Source: Bacteroidia bacterium (GTDB lineage Bacteria; Bacteroidota; Bacteroidia; Bacteroidales; Azobacteroidaceae). Taken from it: a stretch of 6,905 nt of DNA. Under the pieces are notes generated by a model. The model worked only from the letters and a program-made list of their open reading frames with translations, had not been told where the DNA came from and made no database searches. This document shows positions 1 through 6,820 of the stretch, one piece after another (position 1 is the stretch's first letter; each line of letters opens with the position of its first letter). The stretch spans positions 1 to 6,905 of the forward strand of contig BNTT01000160.1 of assembly GCA_025996815.1 (NCBI GenBank), in the 5' to 3' direction. The translations under genes were made by a program, and so were the position numbers.

Positions 1-30
1 ACTGTAATCCTTAAATACTACTTTTGCCAT
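1..30 (-). CDS. N-terminal fragment of an IS transposase (first 10 codons only)
   Basis: The minus strand from position 30 reads MAKVVFKDYS and then runs off the window. The start resembles Bacteroidetes IS1182-family DDE transposases, which as I recall begin with a short segment of the type MxKVVFKEYN. The ATG lies 27 bases after a TAnnTTTG promoter element and inside a probable IS end, which supports it as a real start. Only ten residues are visible, so no catalytic residue can be checked and the family rests on recall plus the terminus-like repeat at 101-125. Confidence 0.5.
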   Translation of the reverse strand, partial: MAKVVFKDYS

Positions 31-57
31 AATGCTTATATCTTTGATTTGCAGATG

Positions 58-65
58 CAAAGGTA
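58..65 (-). promoter_or_regulatory. Bacteroidetes -7 promoter element (TACCTTTG) of the left IS transposase
   Basis: On the minus strand the bases TACCTTTG match the Bacteroidetes primary-sigma -7 consensus TAnnTTTG exactly. It lies 27 bases before the transposase ATG. A clear -33 TTTG is not present; TTTA occurs at about the right distance. Transcription would run leftward into the transposase. Confidence 0.6.
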
Positions 66-100
66 CGAAAAATAGGGGAATATTAAATATATATAAAAAT

Positions 101-125
101 GAGGCTGTCCTTTTGAGACAGCCTC
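101..125. repeat. Perfect 9-bp inverted repeat (hairpin) at the IS terminus
   Basis: GAGGCTGTC (101-109) and GACAGCCTC (117-125) are perfect reverse complements around a 7-base loop. The right arm plus part of the loop forms the presumed IS terminus, so the terminus is itself folded with an adjacent copy. A run of A lies before the left arm (95-99) and TTTT follows the right arm, so transcripts in either direction could form a stem followed by U residues. It could act as a terminator shielding the transposase from read-in, but that role is inferred. Confidence 0.75.
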
Positions 126-143
126 TTTTGATAACCCCTTACG

Positions 144-176
144 AGGTCTTTTGAAGACTTTCGAGCTGTTTTTTTT
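144..176 (+). terminator. Weak terminator-like stem with T-run
   Basis: AGGTCTT (144-150) can pair with AAGACTT (154-160) over a 3-base loop with one G-U pair. An eight-T run follows at 169-176, but 8 bases separate stem and T-run, which is poor for an intrinsic terminator. It could be the end of a gene that preceded pgi before the IS inserted. The rest of 126-243 shows no gene or other clear site. Confidence 0.2.
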
Positions 177-243
177 ACATAAATTAAGATTCGTTTGCCC
201 TGCTGATTGCGCAGACAAAGTAATAATTATGCAATTTTTTTTG

Positions 244-251
244 TACCTTTG
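244..251 (+). promoter_or_regulatory. Bacteroidetes -7 promoter element (TACCTTTG) upstream of pgi
   Basis: TACCTTTG is an exact match to the TAnnTTTG consensus, 35 bases before the pgi ATG. The predicted start site gives an A-rich 5' leader of roughly 30 bases without a Shine-Dalgarno site, as is common in Bacteroidota. No good -33 TTTG is visible at the usual 19-21 base spacing. Because mutS follows pgi after 4 bases, this is probably the promoter of both genes. Confidence 0.65.
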
Positions 252-286
252 CAGCATAATAATTAAAAATTAAGAAATAAAAGAGT

Positions 287-1615
287 ATGAAAACAATTGG
301 ATTAAACATCGAAAAAGCCTTGGGCGCGGTGACGAAAGAACAGGTCTATGCCCAAGCAGCGAAGGCGAAAGCTGCCAATCAGACGCTTGAAAACGGTACC
401 GGAAAAGGTAACGATTTCTTGGGCTGGCTCCATTTGCCAAGTGCGATTCAGGCAGCGGAACTGACTGATATTCAGAAGACTGCGGATAAGTTCCGCGCGA
501 ATTGCGAAGTGGTCGTGGTCGTCGGCATCGGCGGCAGTTATCTCGGCGCAAAAGCGGTGATGGAAGCCATCGGCGGCACGTTTGACCACTATGGTCGGTG
601 CGGGACGGACCCGCAGCCCGTTGCCAAAAAGCAGCCCGTCGTCGTGTTCGCCGGACACAACATCAGCGAAGACTATCTGTATGAACTGCAAGCCTTTCTG
701 AAAGGCAAATCATTCGGCATCGTCAACATCTCCAAATCGGGCACAACCACCGAGCCGGCTTTAGCGTTCCGCCTCCTGAAAAAGCAGTTGGAAGATGCTG
801 TGGGCAAGGGTCAGGCGCTCACGCGCATCGTGGCTATCACCGACAAAGCCCGCGGCGCACTGCGGACGCTGGCAACGAAAGAGGGCTACAAAACCTACGT
901 GATTCCCGACGATGTGGGCGGACGATTTTCCGTGCTCACCCCCGTGGGGTTGCTGCCTATCGCGATTGCAGGCATCGACATCAAGCAACTGGTGCAAGGG
1001 GCGGCGGATATGGAAAAGGCGACGGCTTCGACCGTGGCGTTTGACGACAACATTTCGGAAATTTACGCCGCCACGCGCAACGAATTGTACAAGAGCGGCA
1101 AAAAAATTGAGATTTTGGCGAATTTCACGCCGAAACTGCACTACGTTTCCGAATGGTGGAAACAACTCTACGGCGAAAGCGAAGGCAAGGAGCACAAGGG
1201 CATTTTCACCGCTTCGGTCGATTTCACAACCGACCTCCACTCGATGGGACAATGGATTCAGGACGGCGAGCGCAGCATTTTTGAAACGGTGCTGTCGGTA
1301 GACCTGGTCAAACACAGCGTGACCGTGCCCTCCGATTCCGACAATCTGGACGGGCTTAACTACCTCTCCGGCAAGCACGTAGACTTTGTGAACAAGCAAG
1401 CCGAACTCGGCACGCAGATGGCTCACATCGATGGCGGCGTGCCCAATCTGAAAATCACGTTGCCCAAACTCAACGAATACTATCTTGGGCAACTCCTCTA
1501 TTTCTTTGAACGCGCGTGTGGCATCAGCGGCTATCTGCTGGGCGTCAATCCGTTTGACCAACCGGGCGTCGAAGCCTACAAGAAAAATATGTTCTCACTA
1601 CTCGGAAAAAAATAA
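287..1615 (+). CDS. pgi: Glucose-6-phosphate isomerase
   Basis: This cytoplasmic enzyme interconverts glucose-6-phosphate and fructose-6-phosphate at the top of glycolysis and in gluconeogenesis. The protein has 442 residues, the usual length for the short bacterial form. Visible are the first SIS domain start [10 protein letters not shown] (80-89), the phosphate-binding loop SKSGTTTEP (149-157), PGI signature 1 [13 protein letters not shown] (209-221), the GESEG loop with catalytic Glu297, DLHSMGQ with His318, and signature 2 running from Gly415 to the catalytic Lys432 in [13 protein letters not shown]. The ATG at 287 matches the family N-terminus and sits 35 bases downstream of a good -7 element. 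A slightly expanded loop at about 100-116 ([10 protein letters not shown] and on) seems longer than in the Bacteroides proteins I recall. The gene appears intact; mutS starts 4 bases after its stop. Confidence 0.97.
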   Translation: MKTIGLNIEKALGAVTKEQVYAQAAKAKAANQTLENGTGKGNDFLGWLHLPSAIQAAELTDIQKTADKFRANCEVVVVVGIGGSYLGAKAVMEAIGGTFDHYGRCGTDPQPVAKKQPVVVFAGHNISEDYLYELQAFLKGKSFGIVNISKSGTTTEPALAFRLLKKQLEDAVGKGQALTRIVAITDKARGALRTLATKEGYKTYVIPDDVGGRFSVLTPVGLLPIAIAGIDIKQLVQGAADMEKATASTVAFDDNISEIYAATRNELYKSGKKIEILANFTPKLHYVSEWWKQLYGESEGKEHKGIFTASVDFTTDLHSMGQWIQDGERSIFETVLSVDLVKHSVTVPSDSDNLDGLNYLSGKHVDFVNKQAELGTQMAHIDGGVPNLKITLPKLNEYYLGQLLYFFERACGISGYLLGVNPFDQPGVEAYKKNMFSLLGKK

Positions 1616-1619
1616 GGAT

Positions 1620-4232
1620 ATGGCAGCAAAAGGTGGCGAAACGGGTTTGATGAAGCAACACGCCGAAGTAAAAGCGAAACACCCCGACGCTATTTTATTA
1701 TTCCGCGTGGGCGATTTCTACGAAACTTTTGGCGCAGACGCTATCGTTGCGTCCGAAATTTTGGGCATTACTCTTACCAAACGTGCCAACGGGGCGGCTT
1801 CACACGTGGAATTGGCGGGATTTCCGCACCACGCGCTGGATACCTATCTGCCCAAATTGGTGCGCGCAGGCAAGCGGGTGGCGATTTGCGACCAGTTGGA
1901 AGACCCCAAACTGACTAATAAAATTGTCAAACGCGGCGTAACAGAATTGGTGACGCCGGGCGTGAGCATCAACGATAACGTGCTGAATCACAAGGAAAAC
2001 AACTTCCTTGCCGCCGTGCATTTCAATAAAACAATGTGCGGCGTGGCATTCCTCGATATTTCGACGGGCGAATTTATGACGGCGGAGGGCGATGCCAACT
2101 ATGTGGAAGCCCTGCTAACCAATTTTGCGCCCAAGGAGGTGCTGCACGACCGCAGCAAGCGCAAAAATTTCATTGATGCCTTCGGCAGCAAATGGCTCAC
2201 GTTTGAGATGGAGGATTGGGTGTTTACGGAAACCAACGCCAACGAACGCCTCCTCCGACAGTTTGAAACGGCAAACCTCAAAGGCTTCGGCGTGCACACC
2301 CTCCCCAATGGCGTGGTGGCTTCGGGTGCGATTTTGTGCTATTTAGACAGCACCCAGCATACGCAAATCGGGCACATCAAAGCCCTTGCGCGCATCGAGG
2401 AAGACCGGTTTATGCACTTAGACGGCTTCACGATTCGCAGTCTGGAACTGCTCACGTCGATGAGCGAGGGCGGCAAAGCCCTGATTGACGTGCTCGACCG
2501 CACCGTCACCCCGATGGGTGCGCGGATGATGAAACGCTGGCTCACATTCCCGCTCAAAGACGTGAAACAGATTGAAAGTCGCCTCTCGGCTGTTGATTAT
2601 TTCTTTCAAGACCTCGCCCTGAAAGACCTCTTGGAGGAGCATCTCAATCTGGTGGGCGACTTGGAGCGCATCATCTCAAAAGTGGCAGTCGGGCGGGTCA
2701 ATCCGCGCGAAGTGGCGCAACTAAAAACCGCCCTGCAAGCCATTGAGCCTATCAAACGCGGGTGTGAAGCCGCCGCCGATGCGGGGCTGAAGCGCGTGGG
2801 CGAACAACTCAATCTCTGCGCCGGCATCCGCGACAAAATCGCCCGCGAACTCGCCCCGGAGCCGCCTATGCTGCTCAGCAAGGGCAATGTGATTAACAGC
2901 GGGGTCAATGCCGAACTCGATGAGTTGCGGGAGGTTGCCTATTCGGGCAAGGATTTTCTGCTCCAAATTCAGCAGCGCGAAAGCGACCAAACGGGCATCC
3001 CGTCGCTGAAAGTGAGTTTCAACAATGTGTTTGGCTACTATATTGAGGTGCGCAACACGCACAAACACAAGGTGCCCAAAGATTGGATTCGCAAGCAAAC
3101 GCTGGTGGGTGCCGAACGCTACATCACGCAGGAACTGAAAATTTATGAAGACAAAATCCTCGGCGCAGAGGGCAAAATCGCCTCGCTGGAAGAGCAACTT
3201 TTCAAAGATTTGGTTAAAGAATTACTTGAATATATAGTATCTATTCAGACCAATGCCAGCCTGTTAGCGCAAACAGACTGCCTGCTGTCGTTTGCCAAAA
3301 CGGCGAAAAAGAATAAATACATCCGCCCGCAAATCGACGACAGTCAGGTGCTCGACATCAAAAAGGGGCGACACCCCGTGATTGAGCAGGAGATGCCCAC
3401 CGGCGAGCAATACATTCCCAACGATGTGTATCTCGACGACAACACGCAGCAAATCATCATCATCACCGGACCCAATATGGCGGGGAAATCCGCCCTCTTG
3501 CGGCAGACGGCACTGATTACGCTGATGGCGCAAATAGGCTCGTTCGTGCCCGCCGAAGCCGCCAGCATCGGCATTGTGGATAAGATTTTCACGCGCGTGG
3601 GTGCCAGCGACAACATCTCGGCGGGCGAATCCACGTTTATGGTGGAGATGAACGAGGCGTCGAACATCCTCAACAACCTGTCGGAGCGCAGTCTGGTGCT
3701 CTTCGACGAATTGGGACGCGGCACATCCACCTACGACGGCATTTCCATCGCGTGGGCGATTGTGGAATACATCCACGAACATGCGCGCGGACGTGCCAAA
3801 ACGCTTTTTGCCACCCACTACCACGAACTCAACGAGATGGAAAAGACGTTTAAGCGCATCAAAAACTACAATGTAACCGTCAAAGAGGTGGACAACAGGG
3901 TGATTTTCCTGCGCAAATTAGTACGCGGAGGCAGCGAGCACAGTTTTGGGATTCACGTGGCGAAAATGGCAGGGATGCCGCAAAGCATCATCCAACGCAG
4001 CAACGAAATTCTCACCCGCCTGGAAAGCGAAAACCGCCAAGACAGCGTTTCAAAGCCCATGACCGACATCGCCACCAAACACGAGGGCTATCAGATGAAC
4101 TTTTTCCAATTAGACGACCCCATCCTGTCGCAAATTCGCGACGAAATCAACAACCTCGACCTCGAAAACCTCTCCCCGCGCGAAACGTGGCAGAAACTCT
4201 ATGACATTCAGCGCATTATGAAAGGGAAATAA
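1620..4232 (+). CDS. mutS: DNA mismatch repair protein MutS
   Basis: MutS recognises mismatches and small loops in newly copied DNA and recruits MutL in an ATP-dependent way. The protein has 870 residues, normal for bacterial MutS1. The mismatch-reading motif GDFYE places Phe33 and Glu35 in domain I. The connector, lever (with [15 protein letters not shown] [11 protein letters not shown]) and clamp domains follow. The ATPase has Walker A GPNMAGKS (617-624), the FMVEMNEAS segment, Walker [11 protein letters not shown] with Asp696 and Glu697, and the FATHYHEL loop with His733. It ends in a complete C-terminal tail ([16 protein letters not shown]). An upstream in-frame ATG at 1485 lies inside pgi and is rejected. 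The ATG at 1620 follows AGGA by one base and gives the usual short N-terminal extension before the conserved MKQ; Met11 is a possible alternative. It is probably co-transcribed with pgi. Confidence 0.98.
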   Translation: MAAKGGETGLMKQHAEVKAKHPDAILLFRVGDFYETFGADAIVASEILGITLTKRANGAASHVELAGFPHHALDTYLPKLVRAGKRVAICDQLEDPKLTNKIVKRGVTELVTPGVSINDNVLNHKENNFLAAVHFNKTMCGVAFLDISTGEFMTAEGDANYVEALLTNFAPKEVLHDRSKRKNFIDAFGSKWLTFEMEDWVFTETNANERLLRQFETANLKGFGVHTLPNGVVASGAILCYLDSTQHTQIGHIKALARIEEDRFMHLDGFTIRSLELLTSMSEGGKALIDVLDRTVTPMGARMMKRWLTFPLKDVKQIESRLSAVDYFFQDLALKDLLEEHLNLVGDLERIISKVAVGRVNPREVAQLKTALQAIEPIKRGCEAAADAGLKRVGEQLNLCAGIRDKIARELAPEPPMLLSKGNVINSGVNAELDELREVAYSGKDFLLQIQQRESDQTGIPSLKVSFNNVFGYYIEVRNTHKHKVPKDWIRKQTLVGAERYITQELKIYEDKILGAEGKIASLEEQLFKDLVKELLEYIVSIQTNASLLAQTDCLLSFAKTAKKNKYIRPQIDDSQVLDIKKGRHPVIEQEMPTGEQYIPNDVYLDDNTQQIIIITGPNMAGKSALLRQTALITLMAQIGSFVPAEAASIGIVDKIFTRVGASDNISAGESTFMVEMNEASNILNNLSERSLVLFDELGRGTSTYDGISIAWAIVEYIHEHARGRAKTLFATHYHELNEMEKTFKRIKNYNVTVKEVDNRVIFLRKLVRGGSEHSFGIHVAKMAGMPQSIIQRSNEILTRLESENRQDSVSKPMTDIATKHEGYQMNFFQLDDPILSQIRDEINNLDLENLSPRETWQKLYDIQRIMKGK

Positions 4233-4235
4233 AAT

Positions 4236-4682
4236 CTACGCCCTCTCAAATTTGATATACCGGGGAGTGGACGGCGTGTAATGCTCAACATCCCACAGCC
4301 CGCTCGTAATCATCAAATCGGCACTGTAGCGATTGCAGGCAATGGGCACATTGTGCACGCGACACTGCCGGAGCAACATCTGAATATCCGCTTCGTGCGG
4401 CTGCGGATTCAAATCGTCGATAAGAAAAACCGCCAAATTGATTTCGTGGCGCACCACCATCGCCGCAATCTCCGCATCGCCGCCCAAAGGACCCGAGTGC
4501 ATACAAATCACCTCCGCGTGAATGTCCTTTTCCGCAAAAGCCTTCTGAATCAGGCTACCCGTGGTGCCGGTGCACACCAACTGATGCTGCGACAGCATAT
4601 CGGCGTTGAAAACCGCCCACTCCACCATGTCAGCCTTCCGCTGGTCATGCGCCACAAGGGCAATAGTTAATCTTTTATTCAT
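4236..4682 (-). CDS. mgsA: Methylglyoxal synthase
   Basis: This cytoplasmic enzyme converts dihydroxyacetone phosphate to methylglyoxal and phosphate, a bypass that relieves phosphorylated-sugar build-up. The protein has 148 residues, close to the E. coli enzyme (about 150). It begins MNKRLTIALVAHD, the family N-terminus, and has the phosphate-binding TGTTG (38-42), SGPLGGD with catalytic Asp69, NPQPHEAD with His96 and Asp99, and the late segment NVPIACNRYSAD. The frame stays open upstream to 4739, but that extension is unlike the family and would cross the promoter at 4699-4706, so the ATG at 4682 is chosen. It is convergent with mutS, with 3 bases between the stop codons. It has its own promoter and is probably monocistronic. 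Confidence 0.96.
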   Translation of the reverse strand: MNKRLTIALVAHDQRKADMVEWAVFNADMLSQHQLVCTGTTGSLIQKAFAEKDIHAEVICMHSGPLGGDAEIAAMVVRHEINLAVFLIDDLNPQPHEADIQMLLRQCRVHNVPIACNRYSADLMITSGLWDVEHYTPSTPRYIKFERA

Positions 4683-4698
4683 AATAAAATAATTTATG

Positions 4699-4706
4699 CA
4701 AAGGTA
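4699..4706 (-). promoter_or_regulatory. mgsA: Bacteroidetes -7 promoter element (TACCTTTG) upstream of mgsA
   Basis: On the minus strand TACCTTTG matches TAnnTTTG exactly and lies 16 bases before the mgsA ATG. A T-run precedes it and no convincing -33 TTTG is visible. The predicted 5' leader is only about 10 bases and has no ribosome-binding site. This site argues for the start at 4682 rather than the open frame reaching 4739. Confidence 0.65.
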
Positions 4707-4745
4707 CAAAAAAATTCCGTACAATCTTCTAAAAAACACAATTTT

Positions 4746-4763
4746 ACTCGAAAGGACAGTCTA
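4746..4763 (+). repeat. Sequence resembling the left IS terminus (possible IS scar)
   Basis: ACTCGAAAGGACAGTCTA matches the left IS end read inward on the minus strand (from position 119: TCTCAAAAGGACAGCCTC) at 14 of 18 positions, with 12 of 13 across the core CTCxAAAGGACAG. It lies between mgsA and the AT-rich operon, exactly where base composition changes. It could be a decayed IS end or chance. The remainder of 4764-4805 shows nothing recognisable, and no clear terminator for the WG-repeat gene. Confidence 0.3.
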
Positions 4764-4805
4764 ATGGGTAGATATAGAAATGAGCGAGCTTTTGTTTGCT
4801 GCGTT

Positions 4806-5507
4806 TCATATTTCTATCACTTTTCCGCCTTGTTCGTTAACAATTATTTTTGAGTTATTAAATTGCGTTACCAACGCAAAACCATTATAAAACGGCTCTA
4901 TTACCAAATAACGCTCAACATAAACTGCATTCCCGCTTTTGTCAATATGAAACCAACCATCTTTATCTTTGGCTGTTGCAAAATTTTTGTGAAAAACGCC
5001 TAAATCTAAAAATTCCTTTTCATTAATGAATTTGCTGTTTGTGTCAATGTGTTTGAAAACTCCGTTTTGAAGTTTCACGCAAGCAATGCCATCTTTGAAA
5101 TCGCCCGCATACAAATAATTTTCAGAATAAATCCTATTTCCCTGCAAATCAATATGAAAATAGTTGTCATCAAAATCTCTTACTGTGCAAATATTTTCCT
5201 GAAAATTGCCTGTCCATGCGTAGTTTTGTGGGTAAATTCTTTTGCCTTGTTCGTTGATATGAAACCAGTTTTGCTTTTGGATAACGGCGGCGCGATTGCA
5301 GTAATAGCCGAAAGTTCGGTTGTATCGTTCAGAATACAGCGAATTGCCGGTGCTATCAATATGATATGCGCCTGTTTCATCTTTTACCGGTGCAAGTCCG
5401 GGCGCGTGAAATTTCAACACTTCGATAAAATGCTTGTTGAAAATCGGTTTTCCTTCAAACAGGAAATGAGTATTGTCTGGAGATACGGTTATTTGTTGCC
5501 AATTCAT
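4806..5507 (-). CDS. WG/KWG-repeat protein
   Basis: A 233-residue protein made almost entirely of six degenerate WG-type units at about residues 37-62, 71-96, 103-131, 137-166, 173-200 and 207-233. Each reads roughly A-x-V, then a turn, then W/Y-F-H-I-D-x-x-G-x-x-I-Y-x-E-x-Y, for example GWFHIDKSGNAVYVERY (184-200). WG repeats are thought to form beta-rich binding scaffolds; no enzyme activity or ligand can be assigned here. There is no signal peptide or membrane segment, so it is probably cytoplasmic. The ATG at 5507 lies 5 bases after the methyltransferase stop, making this the last gene of the operon and the only one with an intact frame. From memory, related Bacteroidota proteins begin the same way (MNWQxITVSPDNTHF) and also sit beside a methyltransferase. 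With its operon promoter apparently lost, its expression is uncertain. Confidence 0.85.
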   Translation of the reverse strand: MNWQQITVSPDNTHFLFEGKPIFNKHFIEVLKFHAPGLAPVKDETGAYHIDSTGNSLYSERYNRTFGYYCNRAAVIQKQNWFHINEQGKRIYPQNYAWTGNFQENICTVRDFDDNYFHIDLQGNRIYSENYLYAGDFKDGIACVKLQNGVFKHIDTNSKFINEKEFLDLGVFHKNFATAKDKDGWFHIDKSGNAVYVERYLVIEPFYNGFALVTQFNNSKIIVNEQGGKVIEI

Positions 5508-5512
5508 AATTT

Positions 5513-6117
5513 TTAAAAGATTAAAACGGTTTGTAATTCATTGAGTTTTATGTTTTTTTGAAACACAAATCTTGCTGATTGTACAAGGTCAATGTATTCA
5601 GTAGAAGTTCGCTCGAAACTTTGGCACATCACAGCCATATTGAGTGAAAGCAATGACAAATCAATATTAATTTTGTCGGCGCAATTTTCAATTACATAAA
5701 GCGTTCCGCCTTTCGGCAAATCAAACAAATAACATTCTATCTGCGGAAATTTTTCTTTAACTGCATTTATCGCTGCACCATAACTGCCGCCACAATCCAA
5801 AACAGATTTATGTACACTGAAATCTACCAATTCATACAAGCGTATTTCAAACTTTCGGGGTGCTTTTCGGTAAGCAATTCCGATTTTTCTGTTAAACTGA
5901 ATTTGCCGTTTGTGGATTTCAGAAAATCAATACTGCATAAGGCTTTCAGTAATGTTGCGAGGTTTCTTTCATCCAAACTTAACTTCTCGCTTAATTCTTT
6001 GGCTGTCATTGGAAATTCCAAAGTATCGAACAAATCCAACTTGCATGCTGCATTGACGGCAAGGTATTTCCAATGTTCCGTAAACATATTTTTCAATTCA
6101 TTCATCATATCGTCCAT
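5513..6117 (-). pseudogene. O-methyltransferase, frameshifted and internally deleted
   Basis: The N-terminal part (6117 down to about 5835) encodes a winged-helix dimerisation domain of the O-methyltransferase (Methyltransf_2) type, with KLDLFDTLEF and TAKELSEKLSLDERNLATLL. It reaches a stop after KYACMNW at 5824-5826. Another frame then carries the SAM-binding motif VLDCGGSYGAA and YLFDLPK, followed directly by GGTLYVIENC and the normal C-terminus. Two blocks expected in the family are absent: the helical linker before motif I (frame changes near 5826-5835) and the region after YLFDLP holding the catalytic His segment (in-frame junction near 5705-5716). The remnant has about 200 residues against roughly 330-350 for the family, so it is almost surely inactive. 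An intact form would transfer a methyl group from SAM to an unknown acceptor. The start may be 6117 or the later ATGs at 6108 or 6105; all overlap the phosphatase stop at 6098-6100, implying translational coupling. Confidence 0.8.
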
Positions 6118-6534
6118 TTTTCAAAATTAAACCTCCCAAATACTTTACCCAATTCTCTCTTGTATAAACCGTTTTGTTGATGCTGTAATGATAAAAAGCA
6201 ATTAATAAATCGTGGGTAACAAAGATTGTAAGACCATTATACGTAATCCAGGCGCACCCAATGCTTTTGTTTCGATAATATCAATTGCTTGCCCATAGCC
6301 TTTTGCAATAAATTCGGCAGTTTGCACACATCGACCTATCGGACTTGTCATTATCTTATTGATTTTCAAATCTGATAAGGCTTCGCCAAATTTCAAGGCG
6401 TTTGCTTTTCCTGTCTCATTTAGCATGACTTCATTGCCGAATGAGCCGGAGGGGATTTTATTTCGGTCGGCGTGGCGGATGAGGAGGGAAAGTTTGTTGC
6501 TTTCGGAATAATGTTTTTGGATTTGTTCAACCAT
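6098..6534 (-). pseudogene. Histidine phosphatase (phosphoglycerate mutase-like), frameshifted
   Basis: The first frame begins at ATG 6534 and shows LLIRHADRNK with Arg20 and catalytic His21, LNETGKANALKFGEAL, and TSPIGRCVQTA with conserved Arg67. After LGAPG it goes out of frame and ends at a stop at 6202-6204. Homology resumes in another frame with NGLTIFVTHD, holding the second catalytic His at 6212-6214, then FYHYSINKTVYTRENW and NGRYDE with a stop at 6098-6100. The break is near 6237-6250. Joined, the two His are about 86 residues apart, less than the roughly 100 in SixA, and the middle segment that usually carries the acid residue seems to be missing, so this is probably a deletion and not one lost base. 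The intact enzyme would remove phosphate through a phosphohistidine intermediate; the substrate is unknown. It starts 2 bases after the upstream gene and overlaps the methyltransferase start. Confidence 0.8.
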
Positions 6535-6536
6535 AT

Positions 6537-6779
6537 TTATTTCAAACCAAATTTAACAATATAATTATCATTCAAAACAGTCAATTTTGAATTTTCAAAC
6601 AAAGTCTCTCCATTCTTGAATTTGAACGGACTTTTTATATGTTTTACTTGTGGCAAATCACTTGTTGGATTTTCTACAAGCATCAAATCATATTTATCTG
6701 CAAACTTTATTGCAGTTTCAACTTCATTTTTTGACATCTTTATTCCTTCCGAAATATTTCCTATTCCTTTTATTTCAAT
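6537..6779 (-). pseudogene. C-terminal fragment of a DUF3883-like protein, cut by the right-hand IS
   Basis: The last 80 codons of a gene survive, beginning IEIKGIGNISEGIKMSKNEV. The pattern of E-x-K-G, then a short turn, then T/S-x-N-E and DKYDLMLVEN resembles the DUF3883 domain, a PD-(D/E)xK nuclease-like fold often found at the end of larger helicase or ATPase proteins in defence loci. The frame continues upstream to 6881, but bases beyond 6779 look like antisense of an insertion sequence, so the true N-terminus is lost. The stop at 6537-6539 is 2 bases from the phosphatase start, so it was the upstream member of the operon. The domain name is from recall of the motif and is moderately secure; any defence role is inference. 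Confidence 0.55.
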
Positions 6780-6808
6780 GGTTCTACTGGGAATTGTGTG
6801 GAAAGTAG

Positions 6809-6816
6809 TAATTTTG
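6809..6816 (+). promoter_or_regulatory. Bacteroidetes -7 promoter element (TAATTTTG) of the right IS transposase
   Basis: TAATTTTG matches TAnnTTTG and ends only 4 bases before the ATG at 6821. Since transcription usually starts several bases after the -7 element, the mRNA would be leaderless or nearly so. A -33 TTTG is not evident. Confidence 0.45.
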
Positions 6817-6820
6817 CGGC

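Larger units (their letters stand above)
1..125 (-). mobile_element. End of an insertion sequence (probably IS1182 type), running out of the window to the left
   Basis: Read on the minus strand from position 125, this begins GAGGCTGTCTCAAAAG, which resembles the terminal inverted repeats of IS1182-type elements as I remember them. It continues through a short AT-rich leader with a Bacteroidetes promoter and reaches a transposase-like ATG at position 30. The order of terminus, promoter and start codon within 125 bases is what the 5' end of an insertion sequence looks like. The other terminus and the target-site duplication lie outside the window, so the family and exact boundary (taken as 125) are inferred. 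Confidence 0.6.

Noticed and set aside
188..222. Imperfect hairpin in the pgi leader, TTTG to CAAA
   Set aside because: The pairing is interrupted and it lies upstream of the predicted transcription start, so neither a riboswitch nor a terminator is supported.
36..257. Minus-strand frame of 73 codons upstream of pgi
   Set aside because: It spans the IS end, the hairpin and the pgi promoter, and its sequence is low-complexity and unrelated to anything I know.
761..1561. Long antisense open frame (266 codons) across pgi
   Set aside because: It is a shadow of a strongly biased GC-rich gene; the pgi strand has clear family motifs throughout and the antisense protein shows no recognisable domain.
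1485..1619. Extended mutS N-terminus within pgi
   Set aside because: The extra 45 residues overlap the end of pgi, including its signature 2, and do not resemble MutS proteins; the ATG at 1620 fits the family.
3264..3824. Antisense open frame (186 codons) in the mutS ATPase region
   Set aside because: It lies opposite the Walker A and B motifs of mutS and has no promoter or recognisable family.
5049..5516. Plus-strand frame of 155 codons opposite the WG-repeat gene
   Set aside because: The minus strand has six regular WG units, which could not arise by chance; the plus frame lacks any family signal.
5810..6130. Plus-strand frame of 106 codons opposite the methyltransferase relic
   Set aside because: The minus strand carries recognisable dimerisation-domain sequence; the plus frame is AT-rich shadow.
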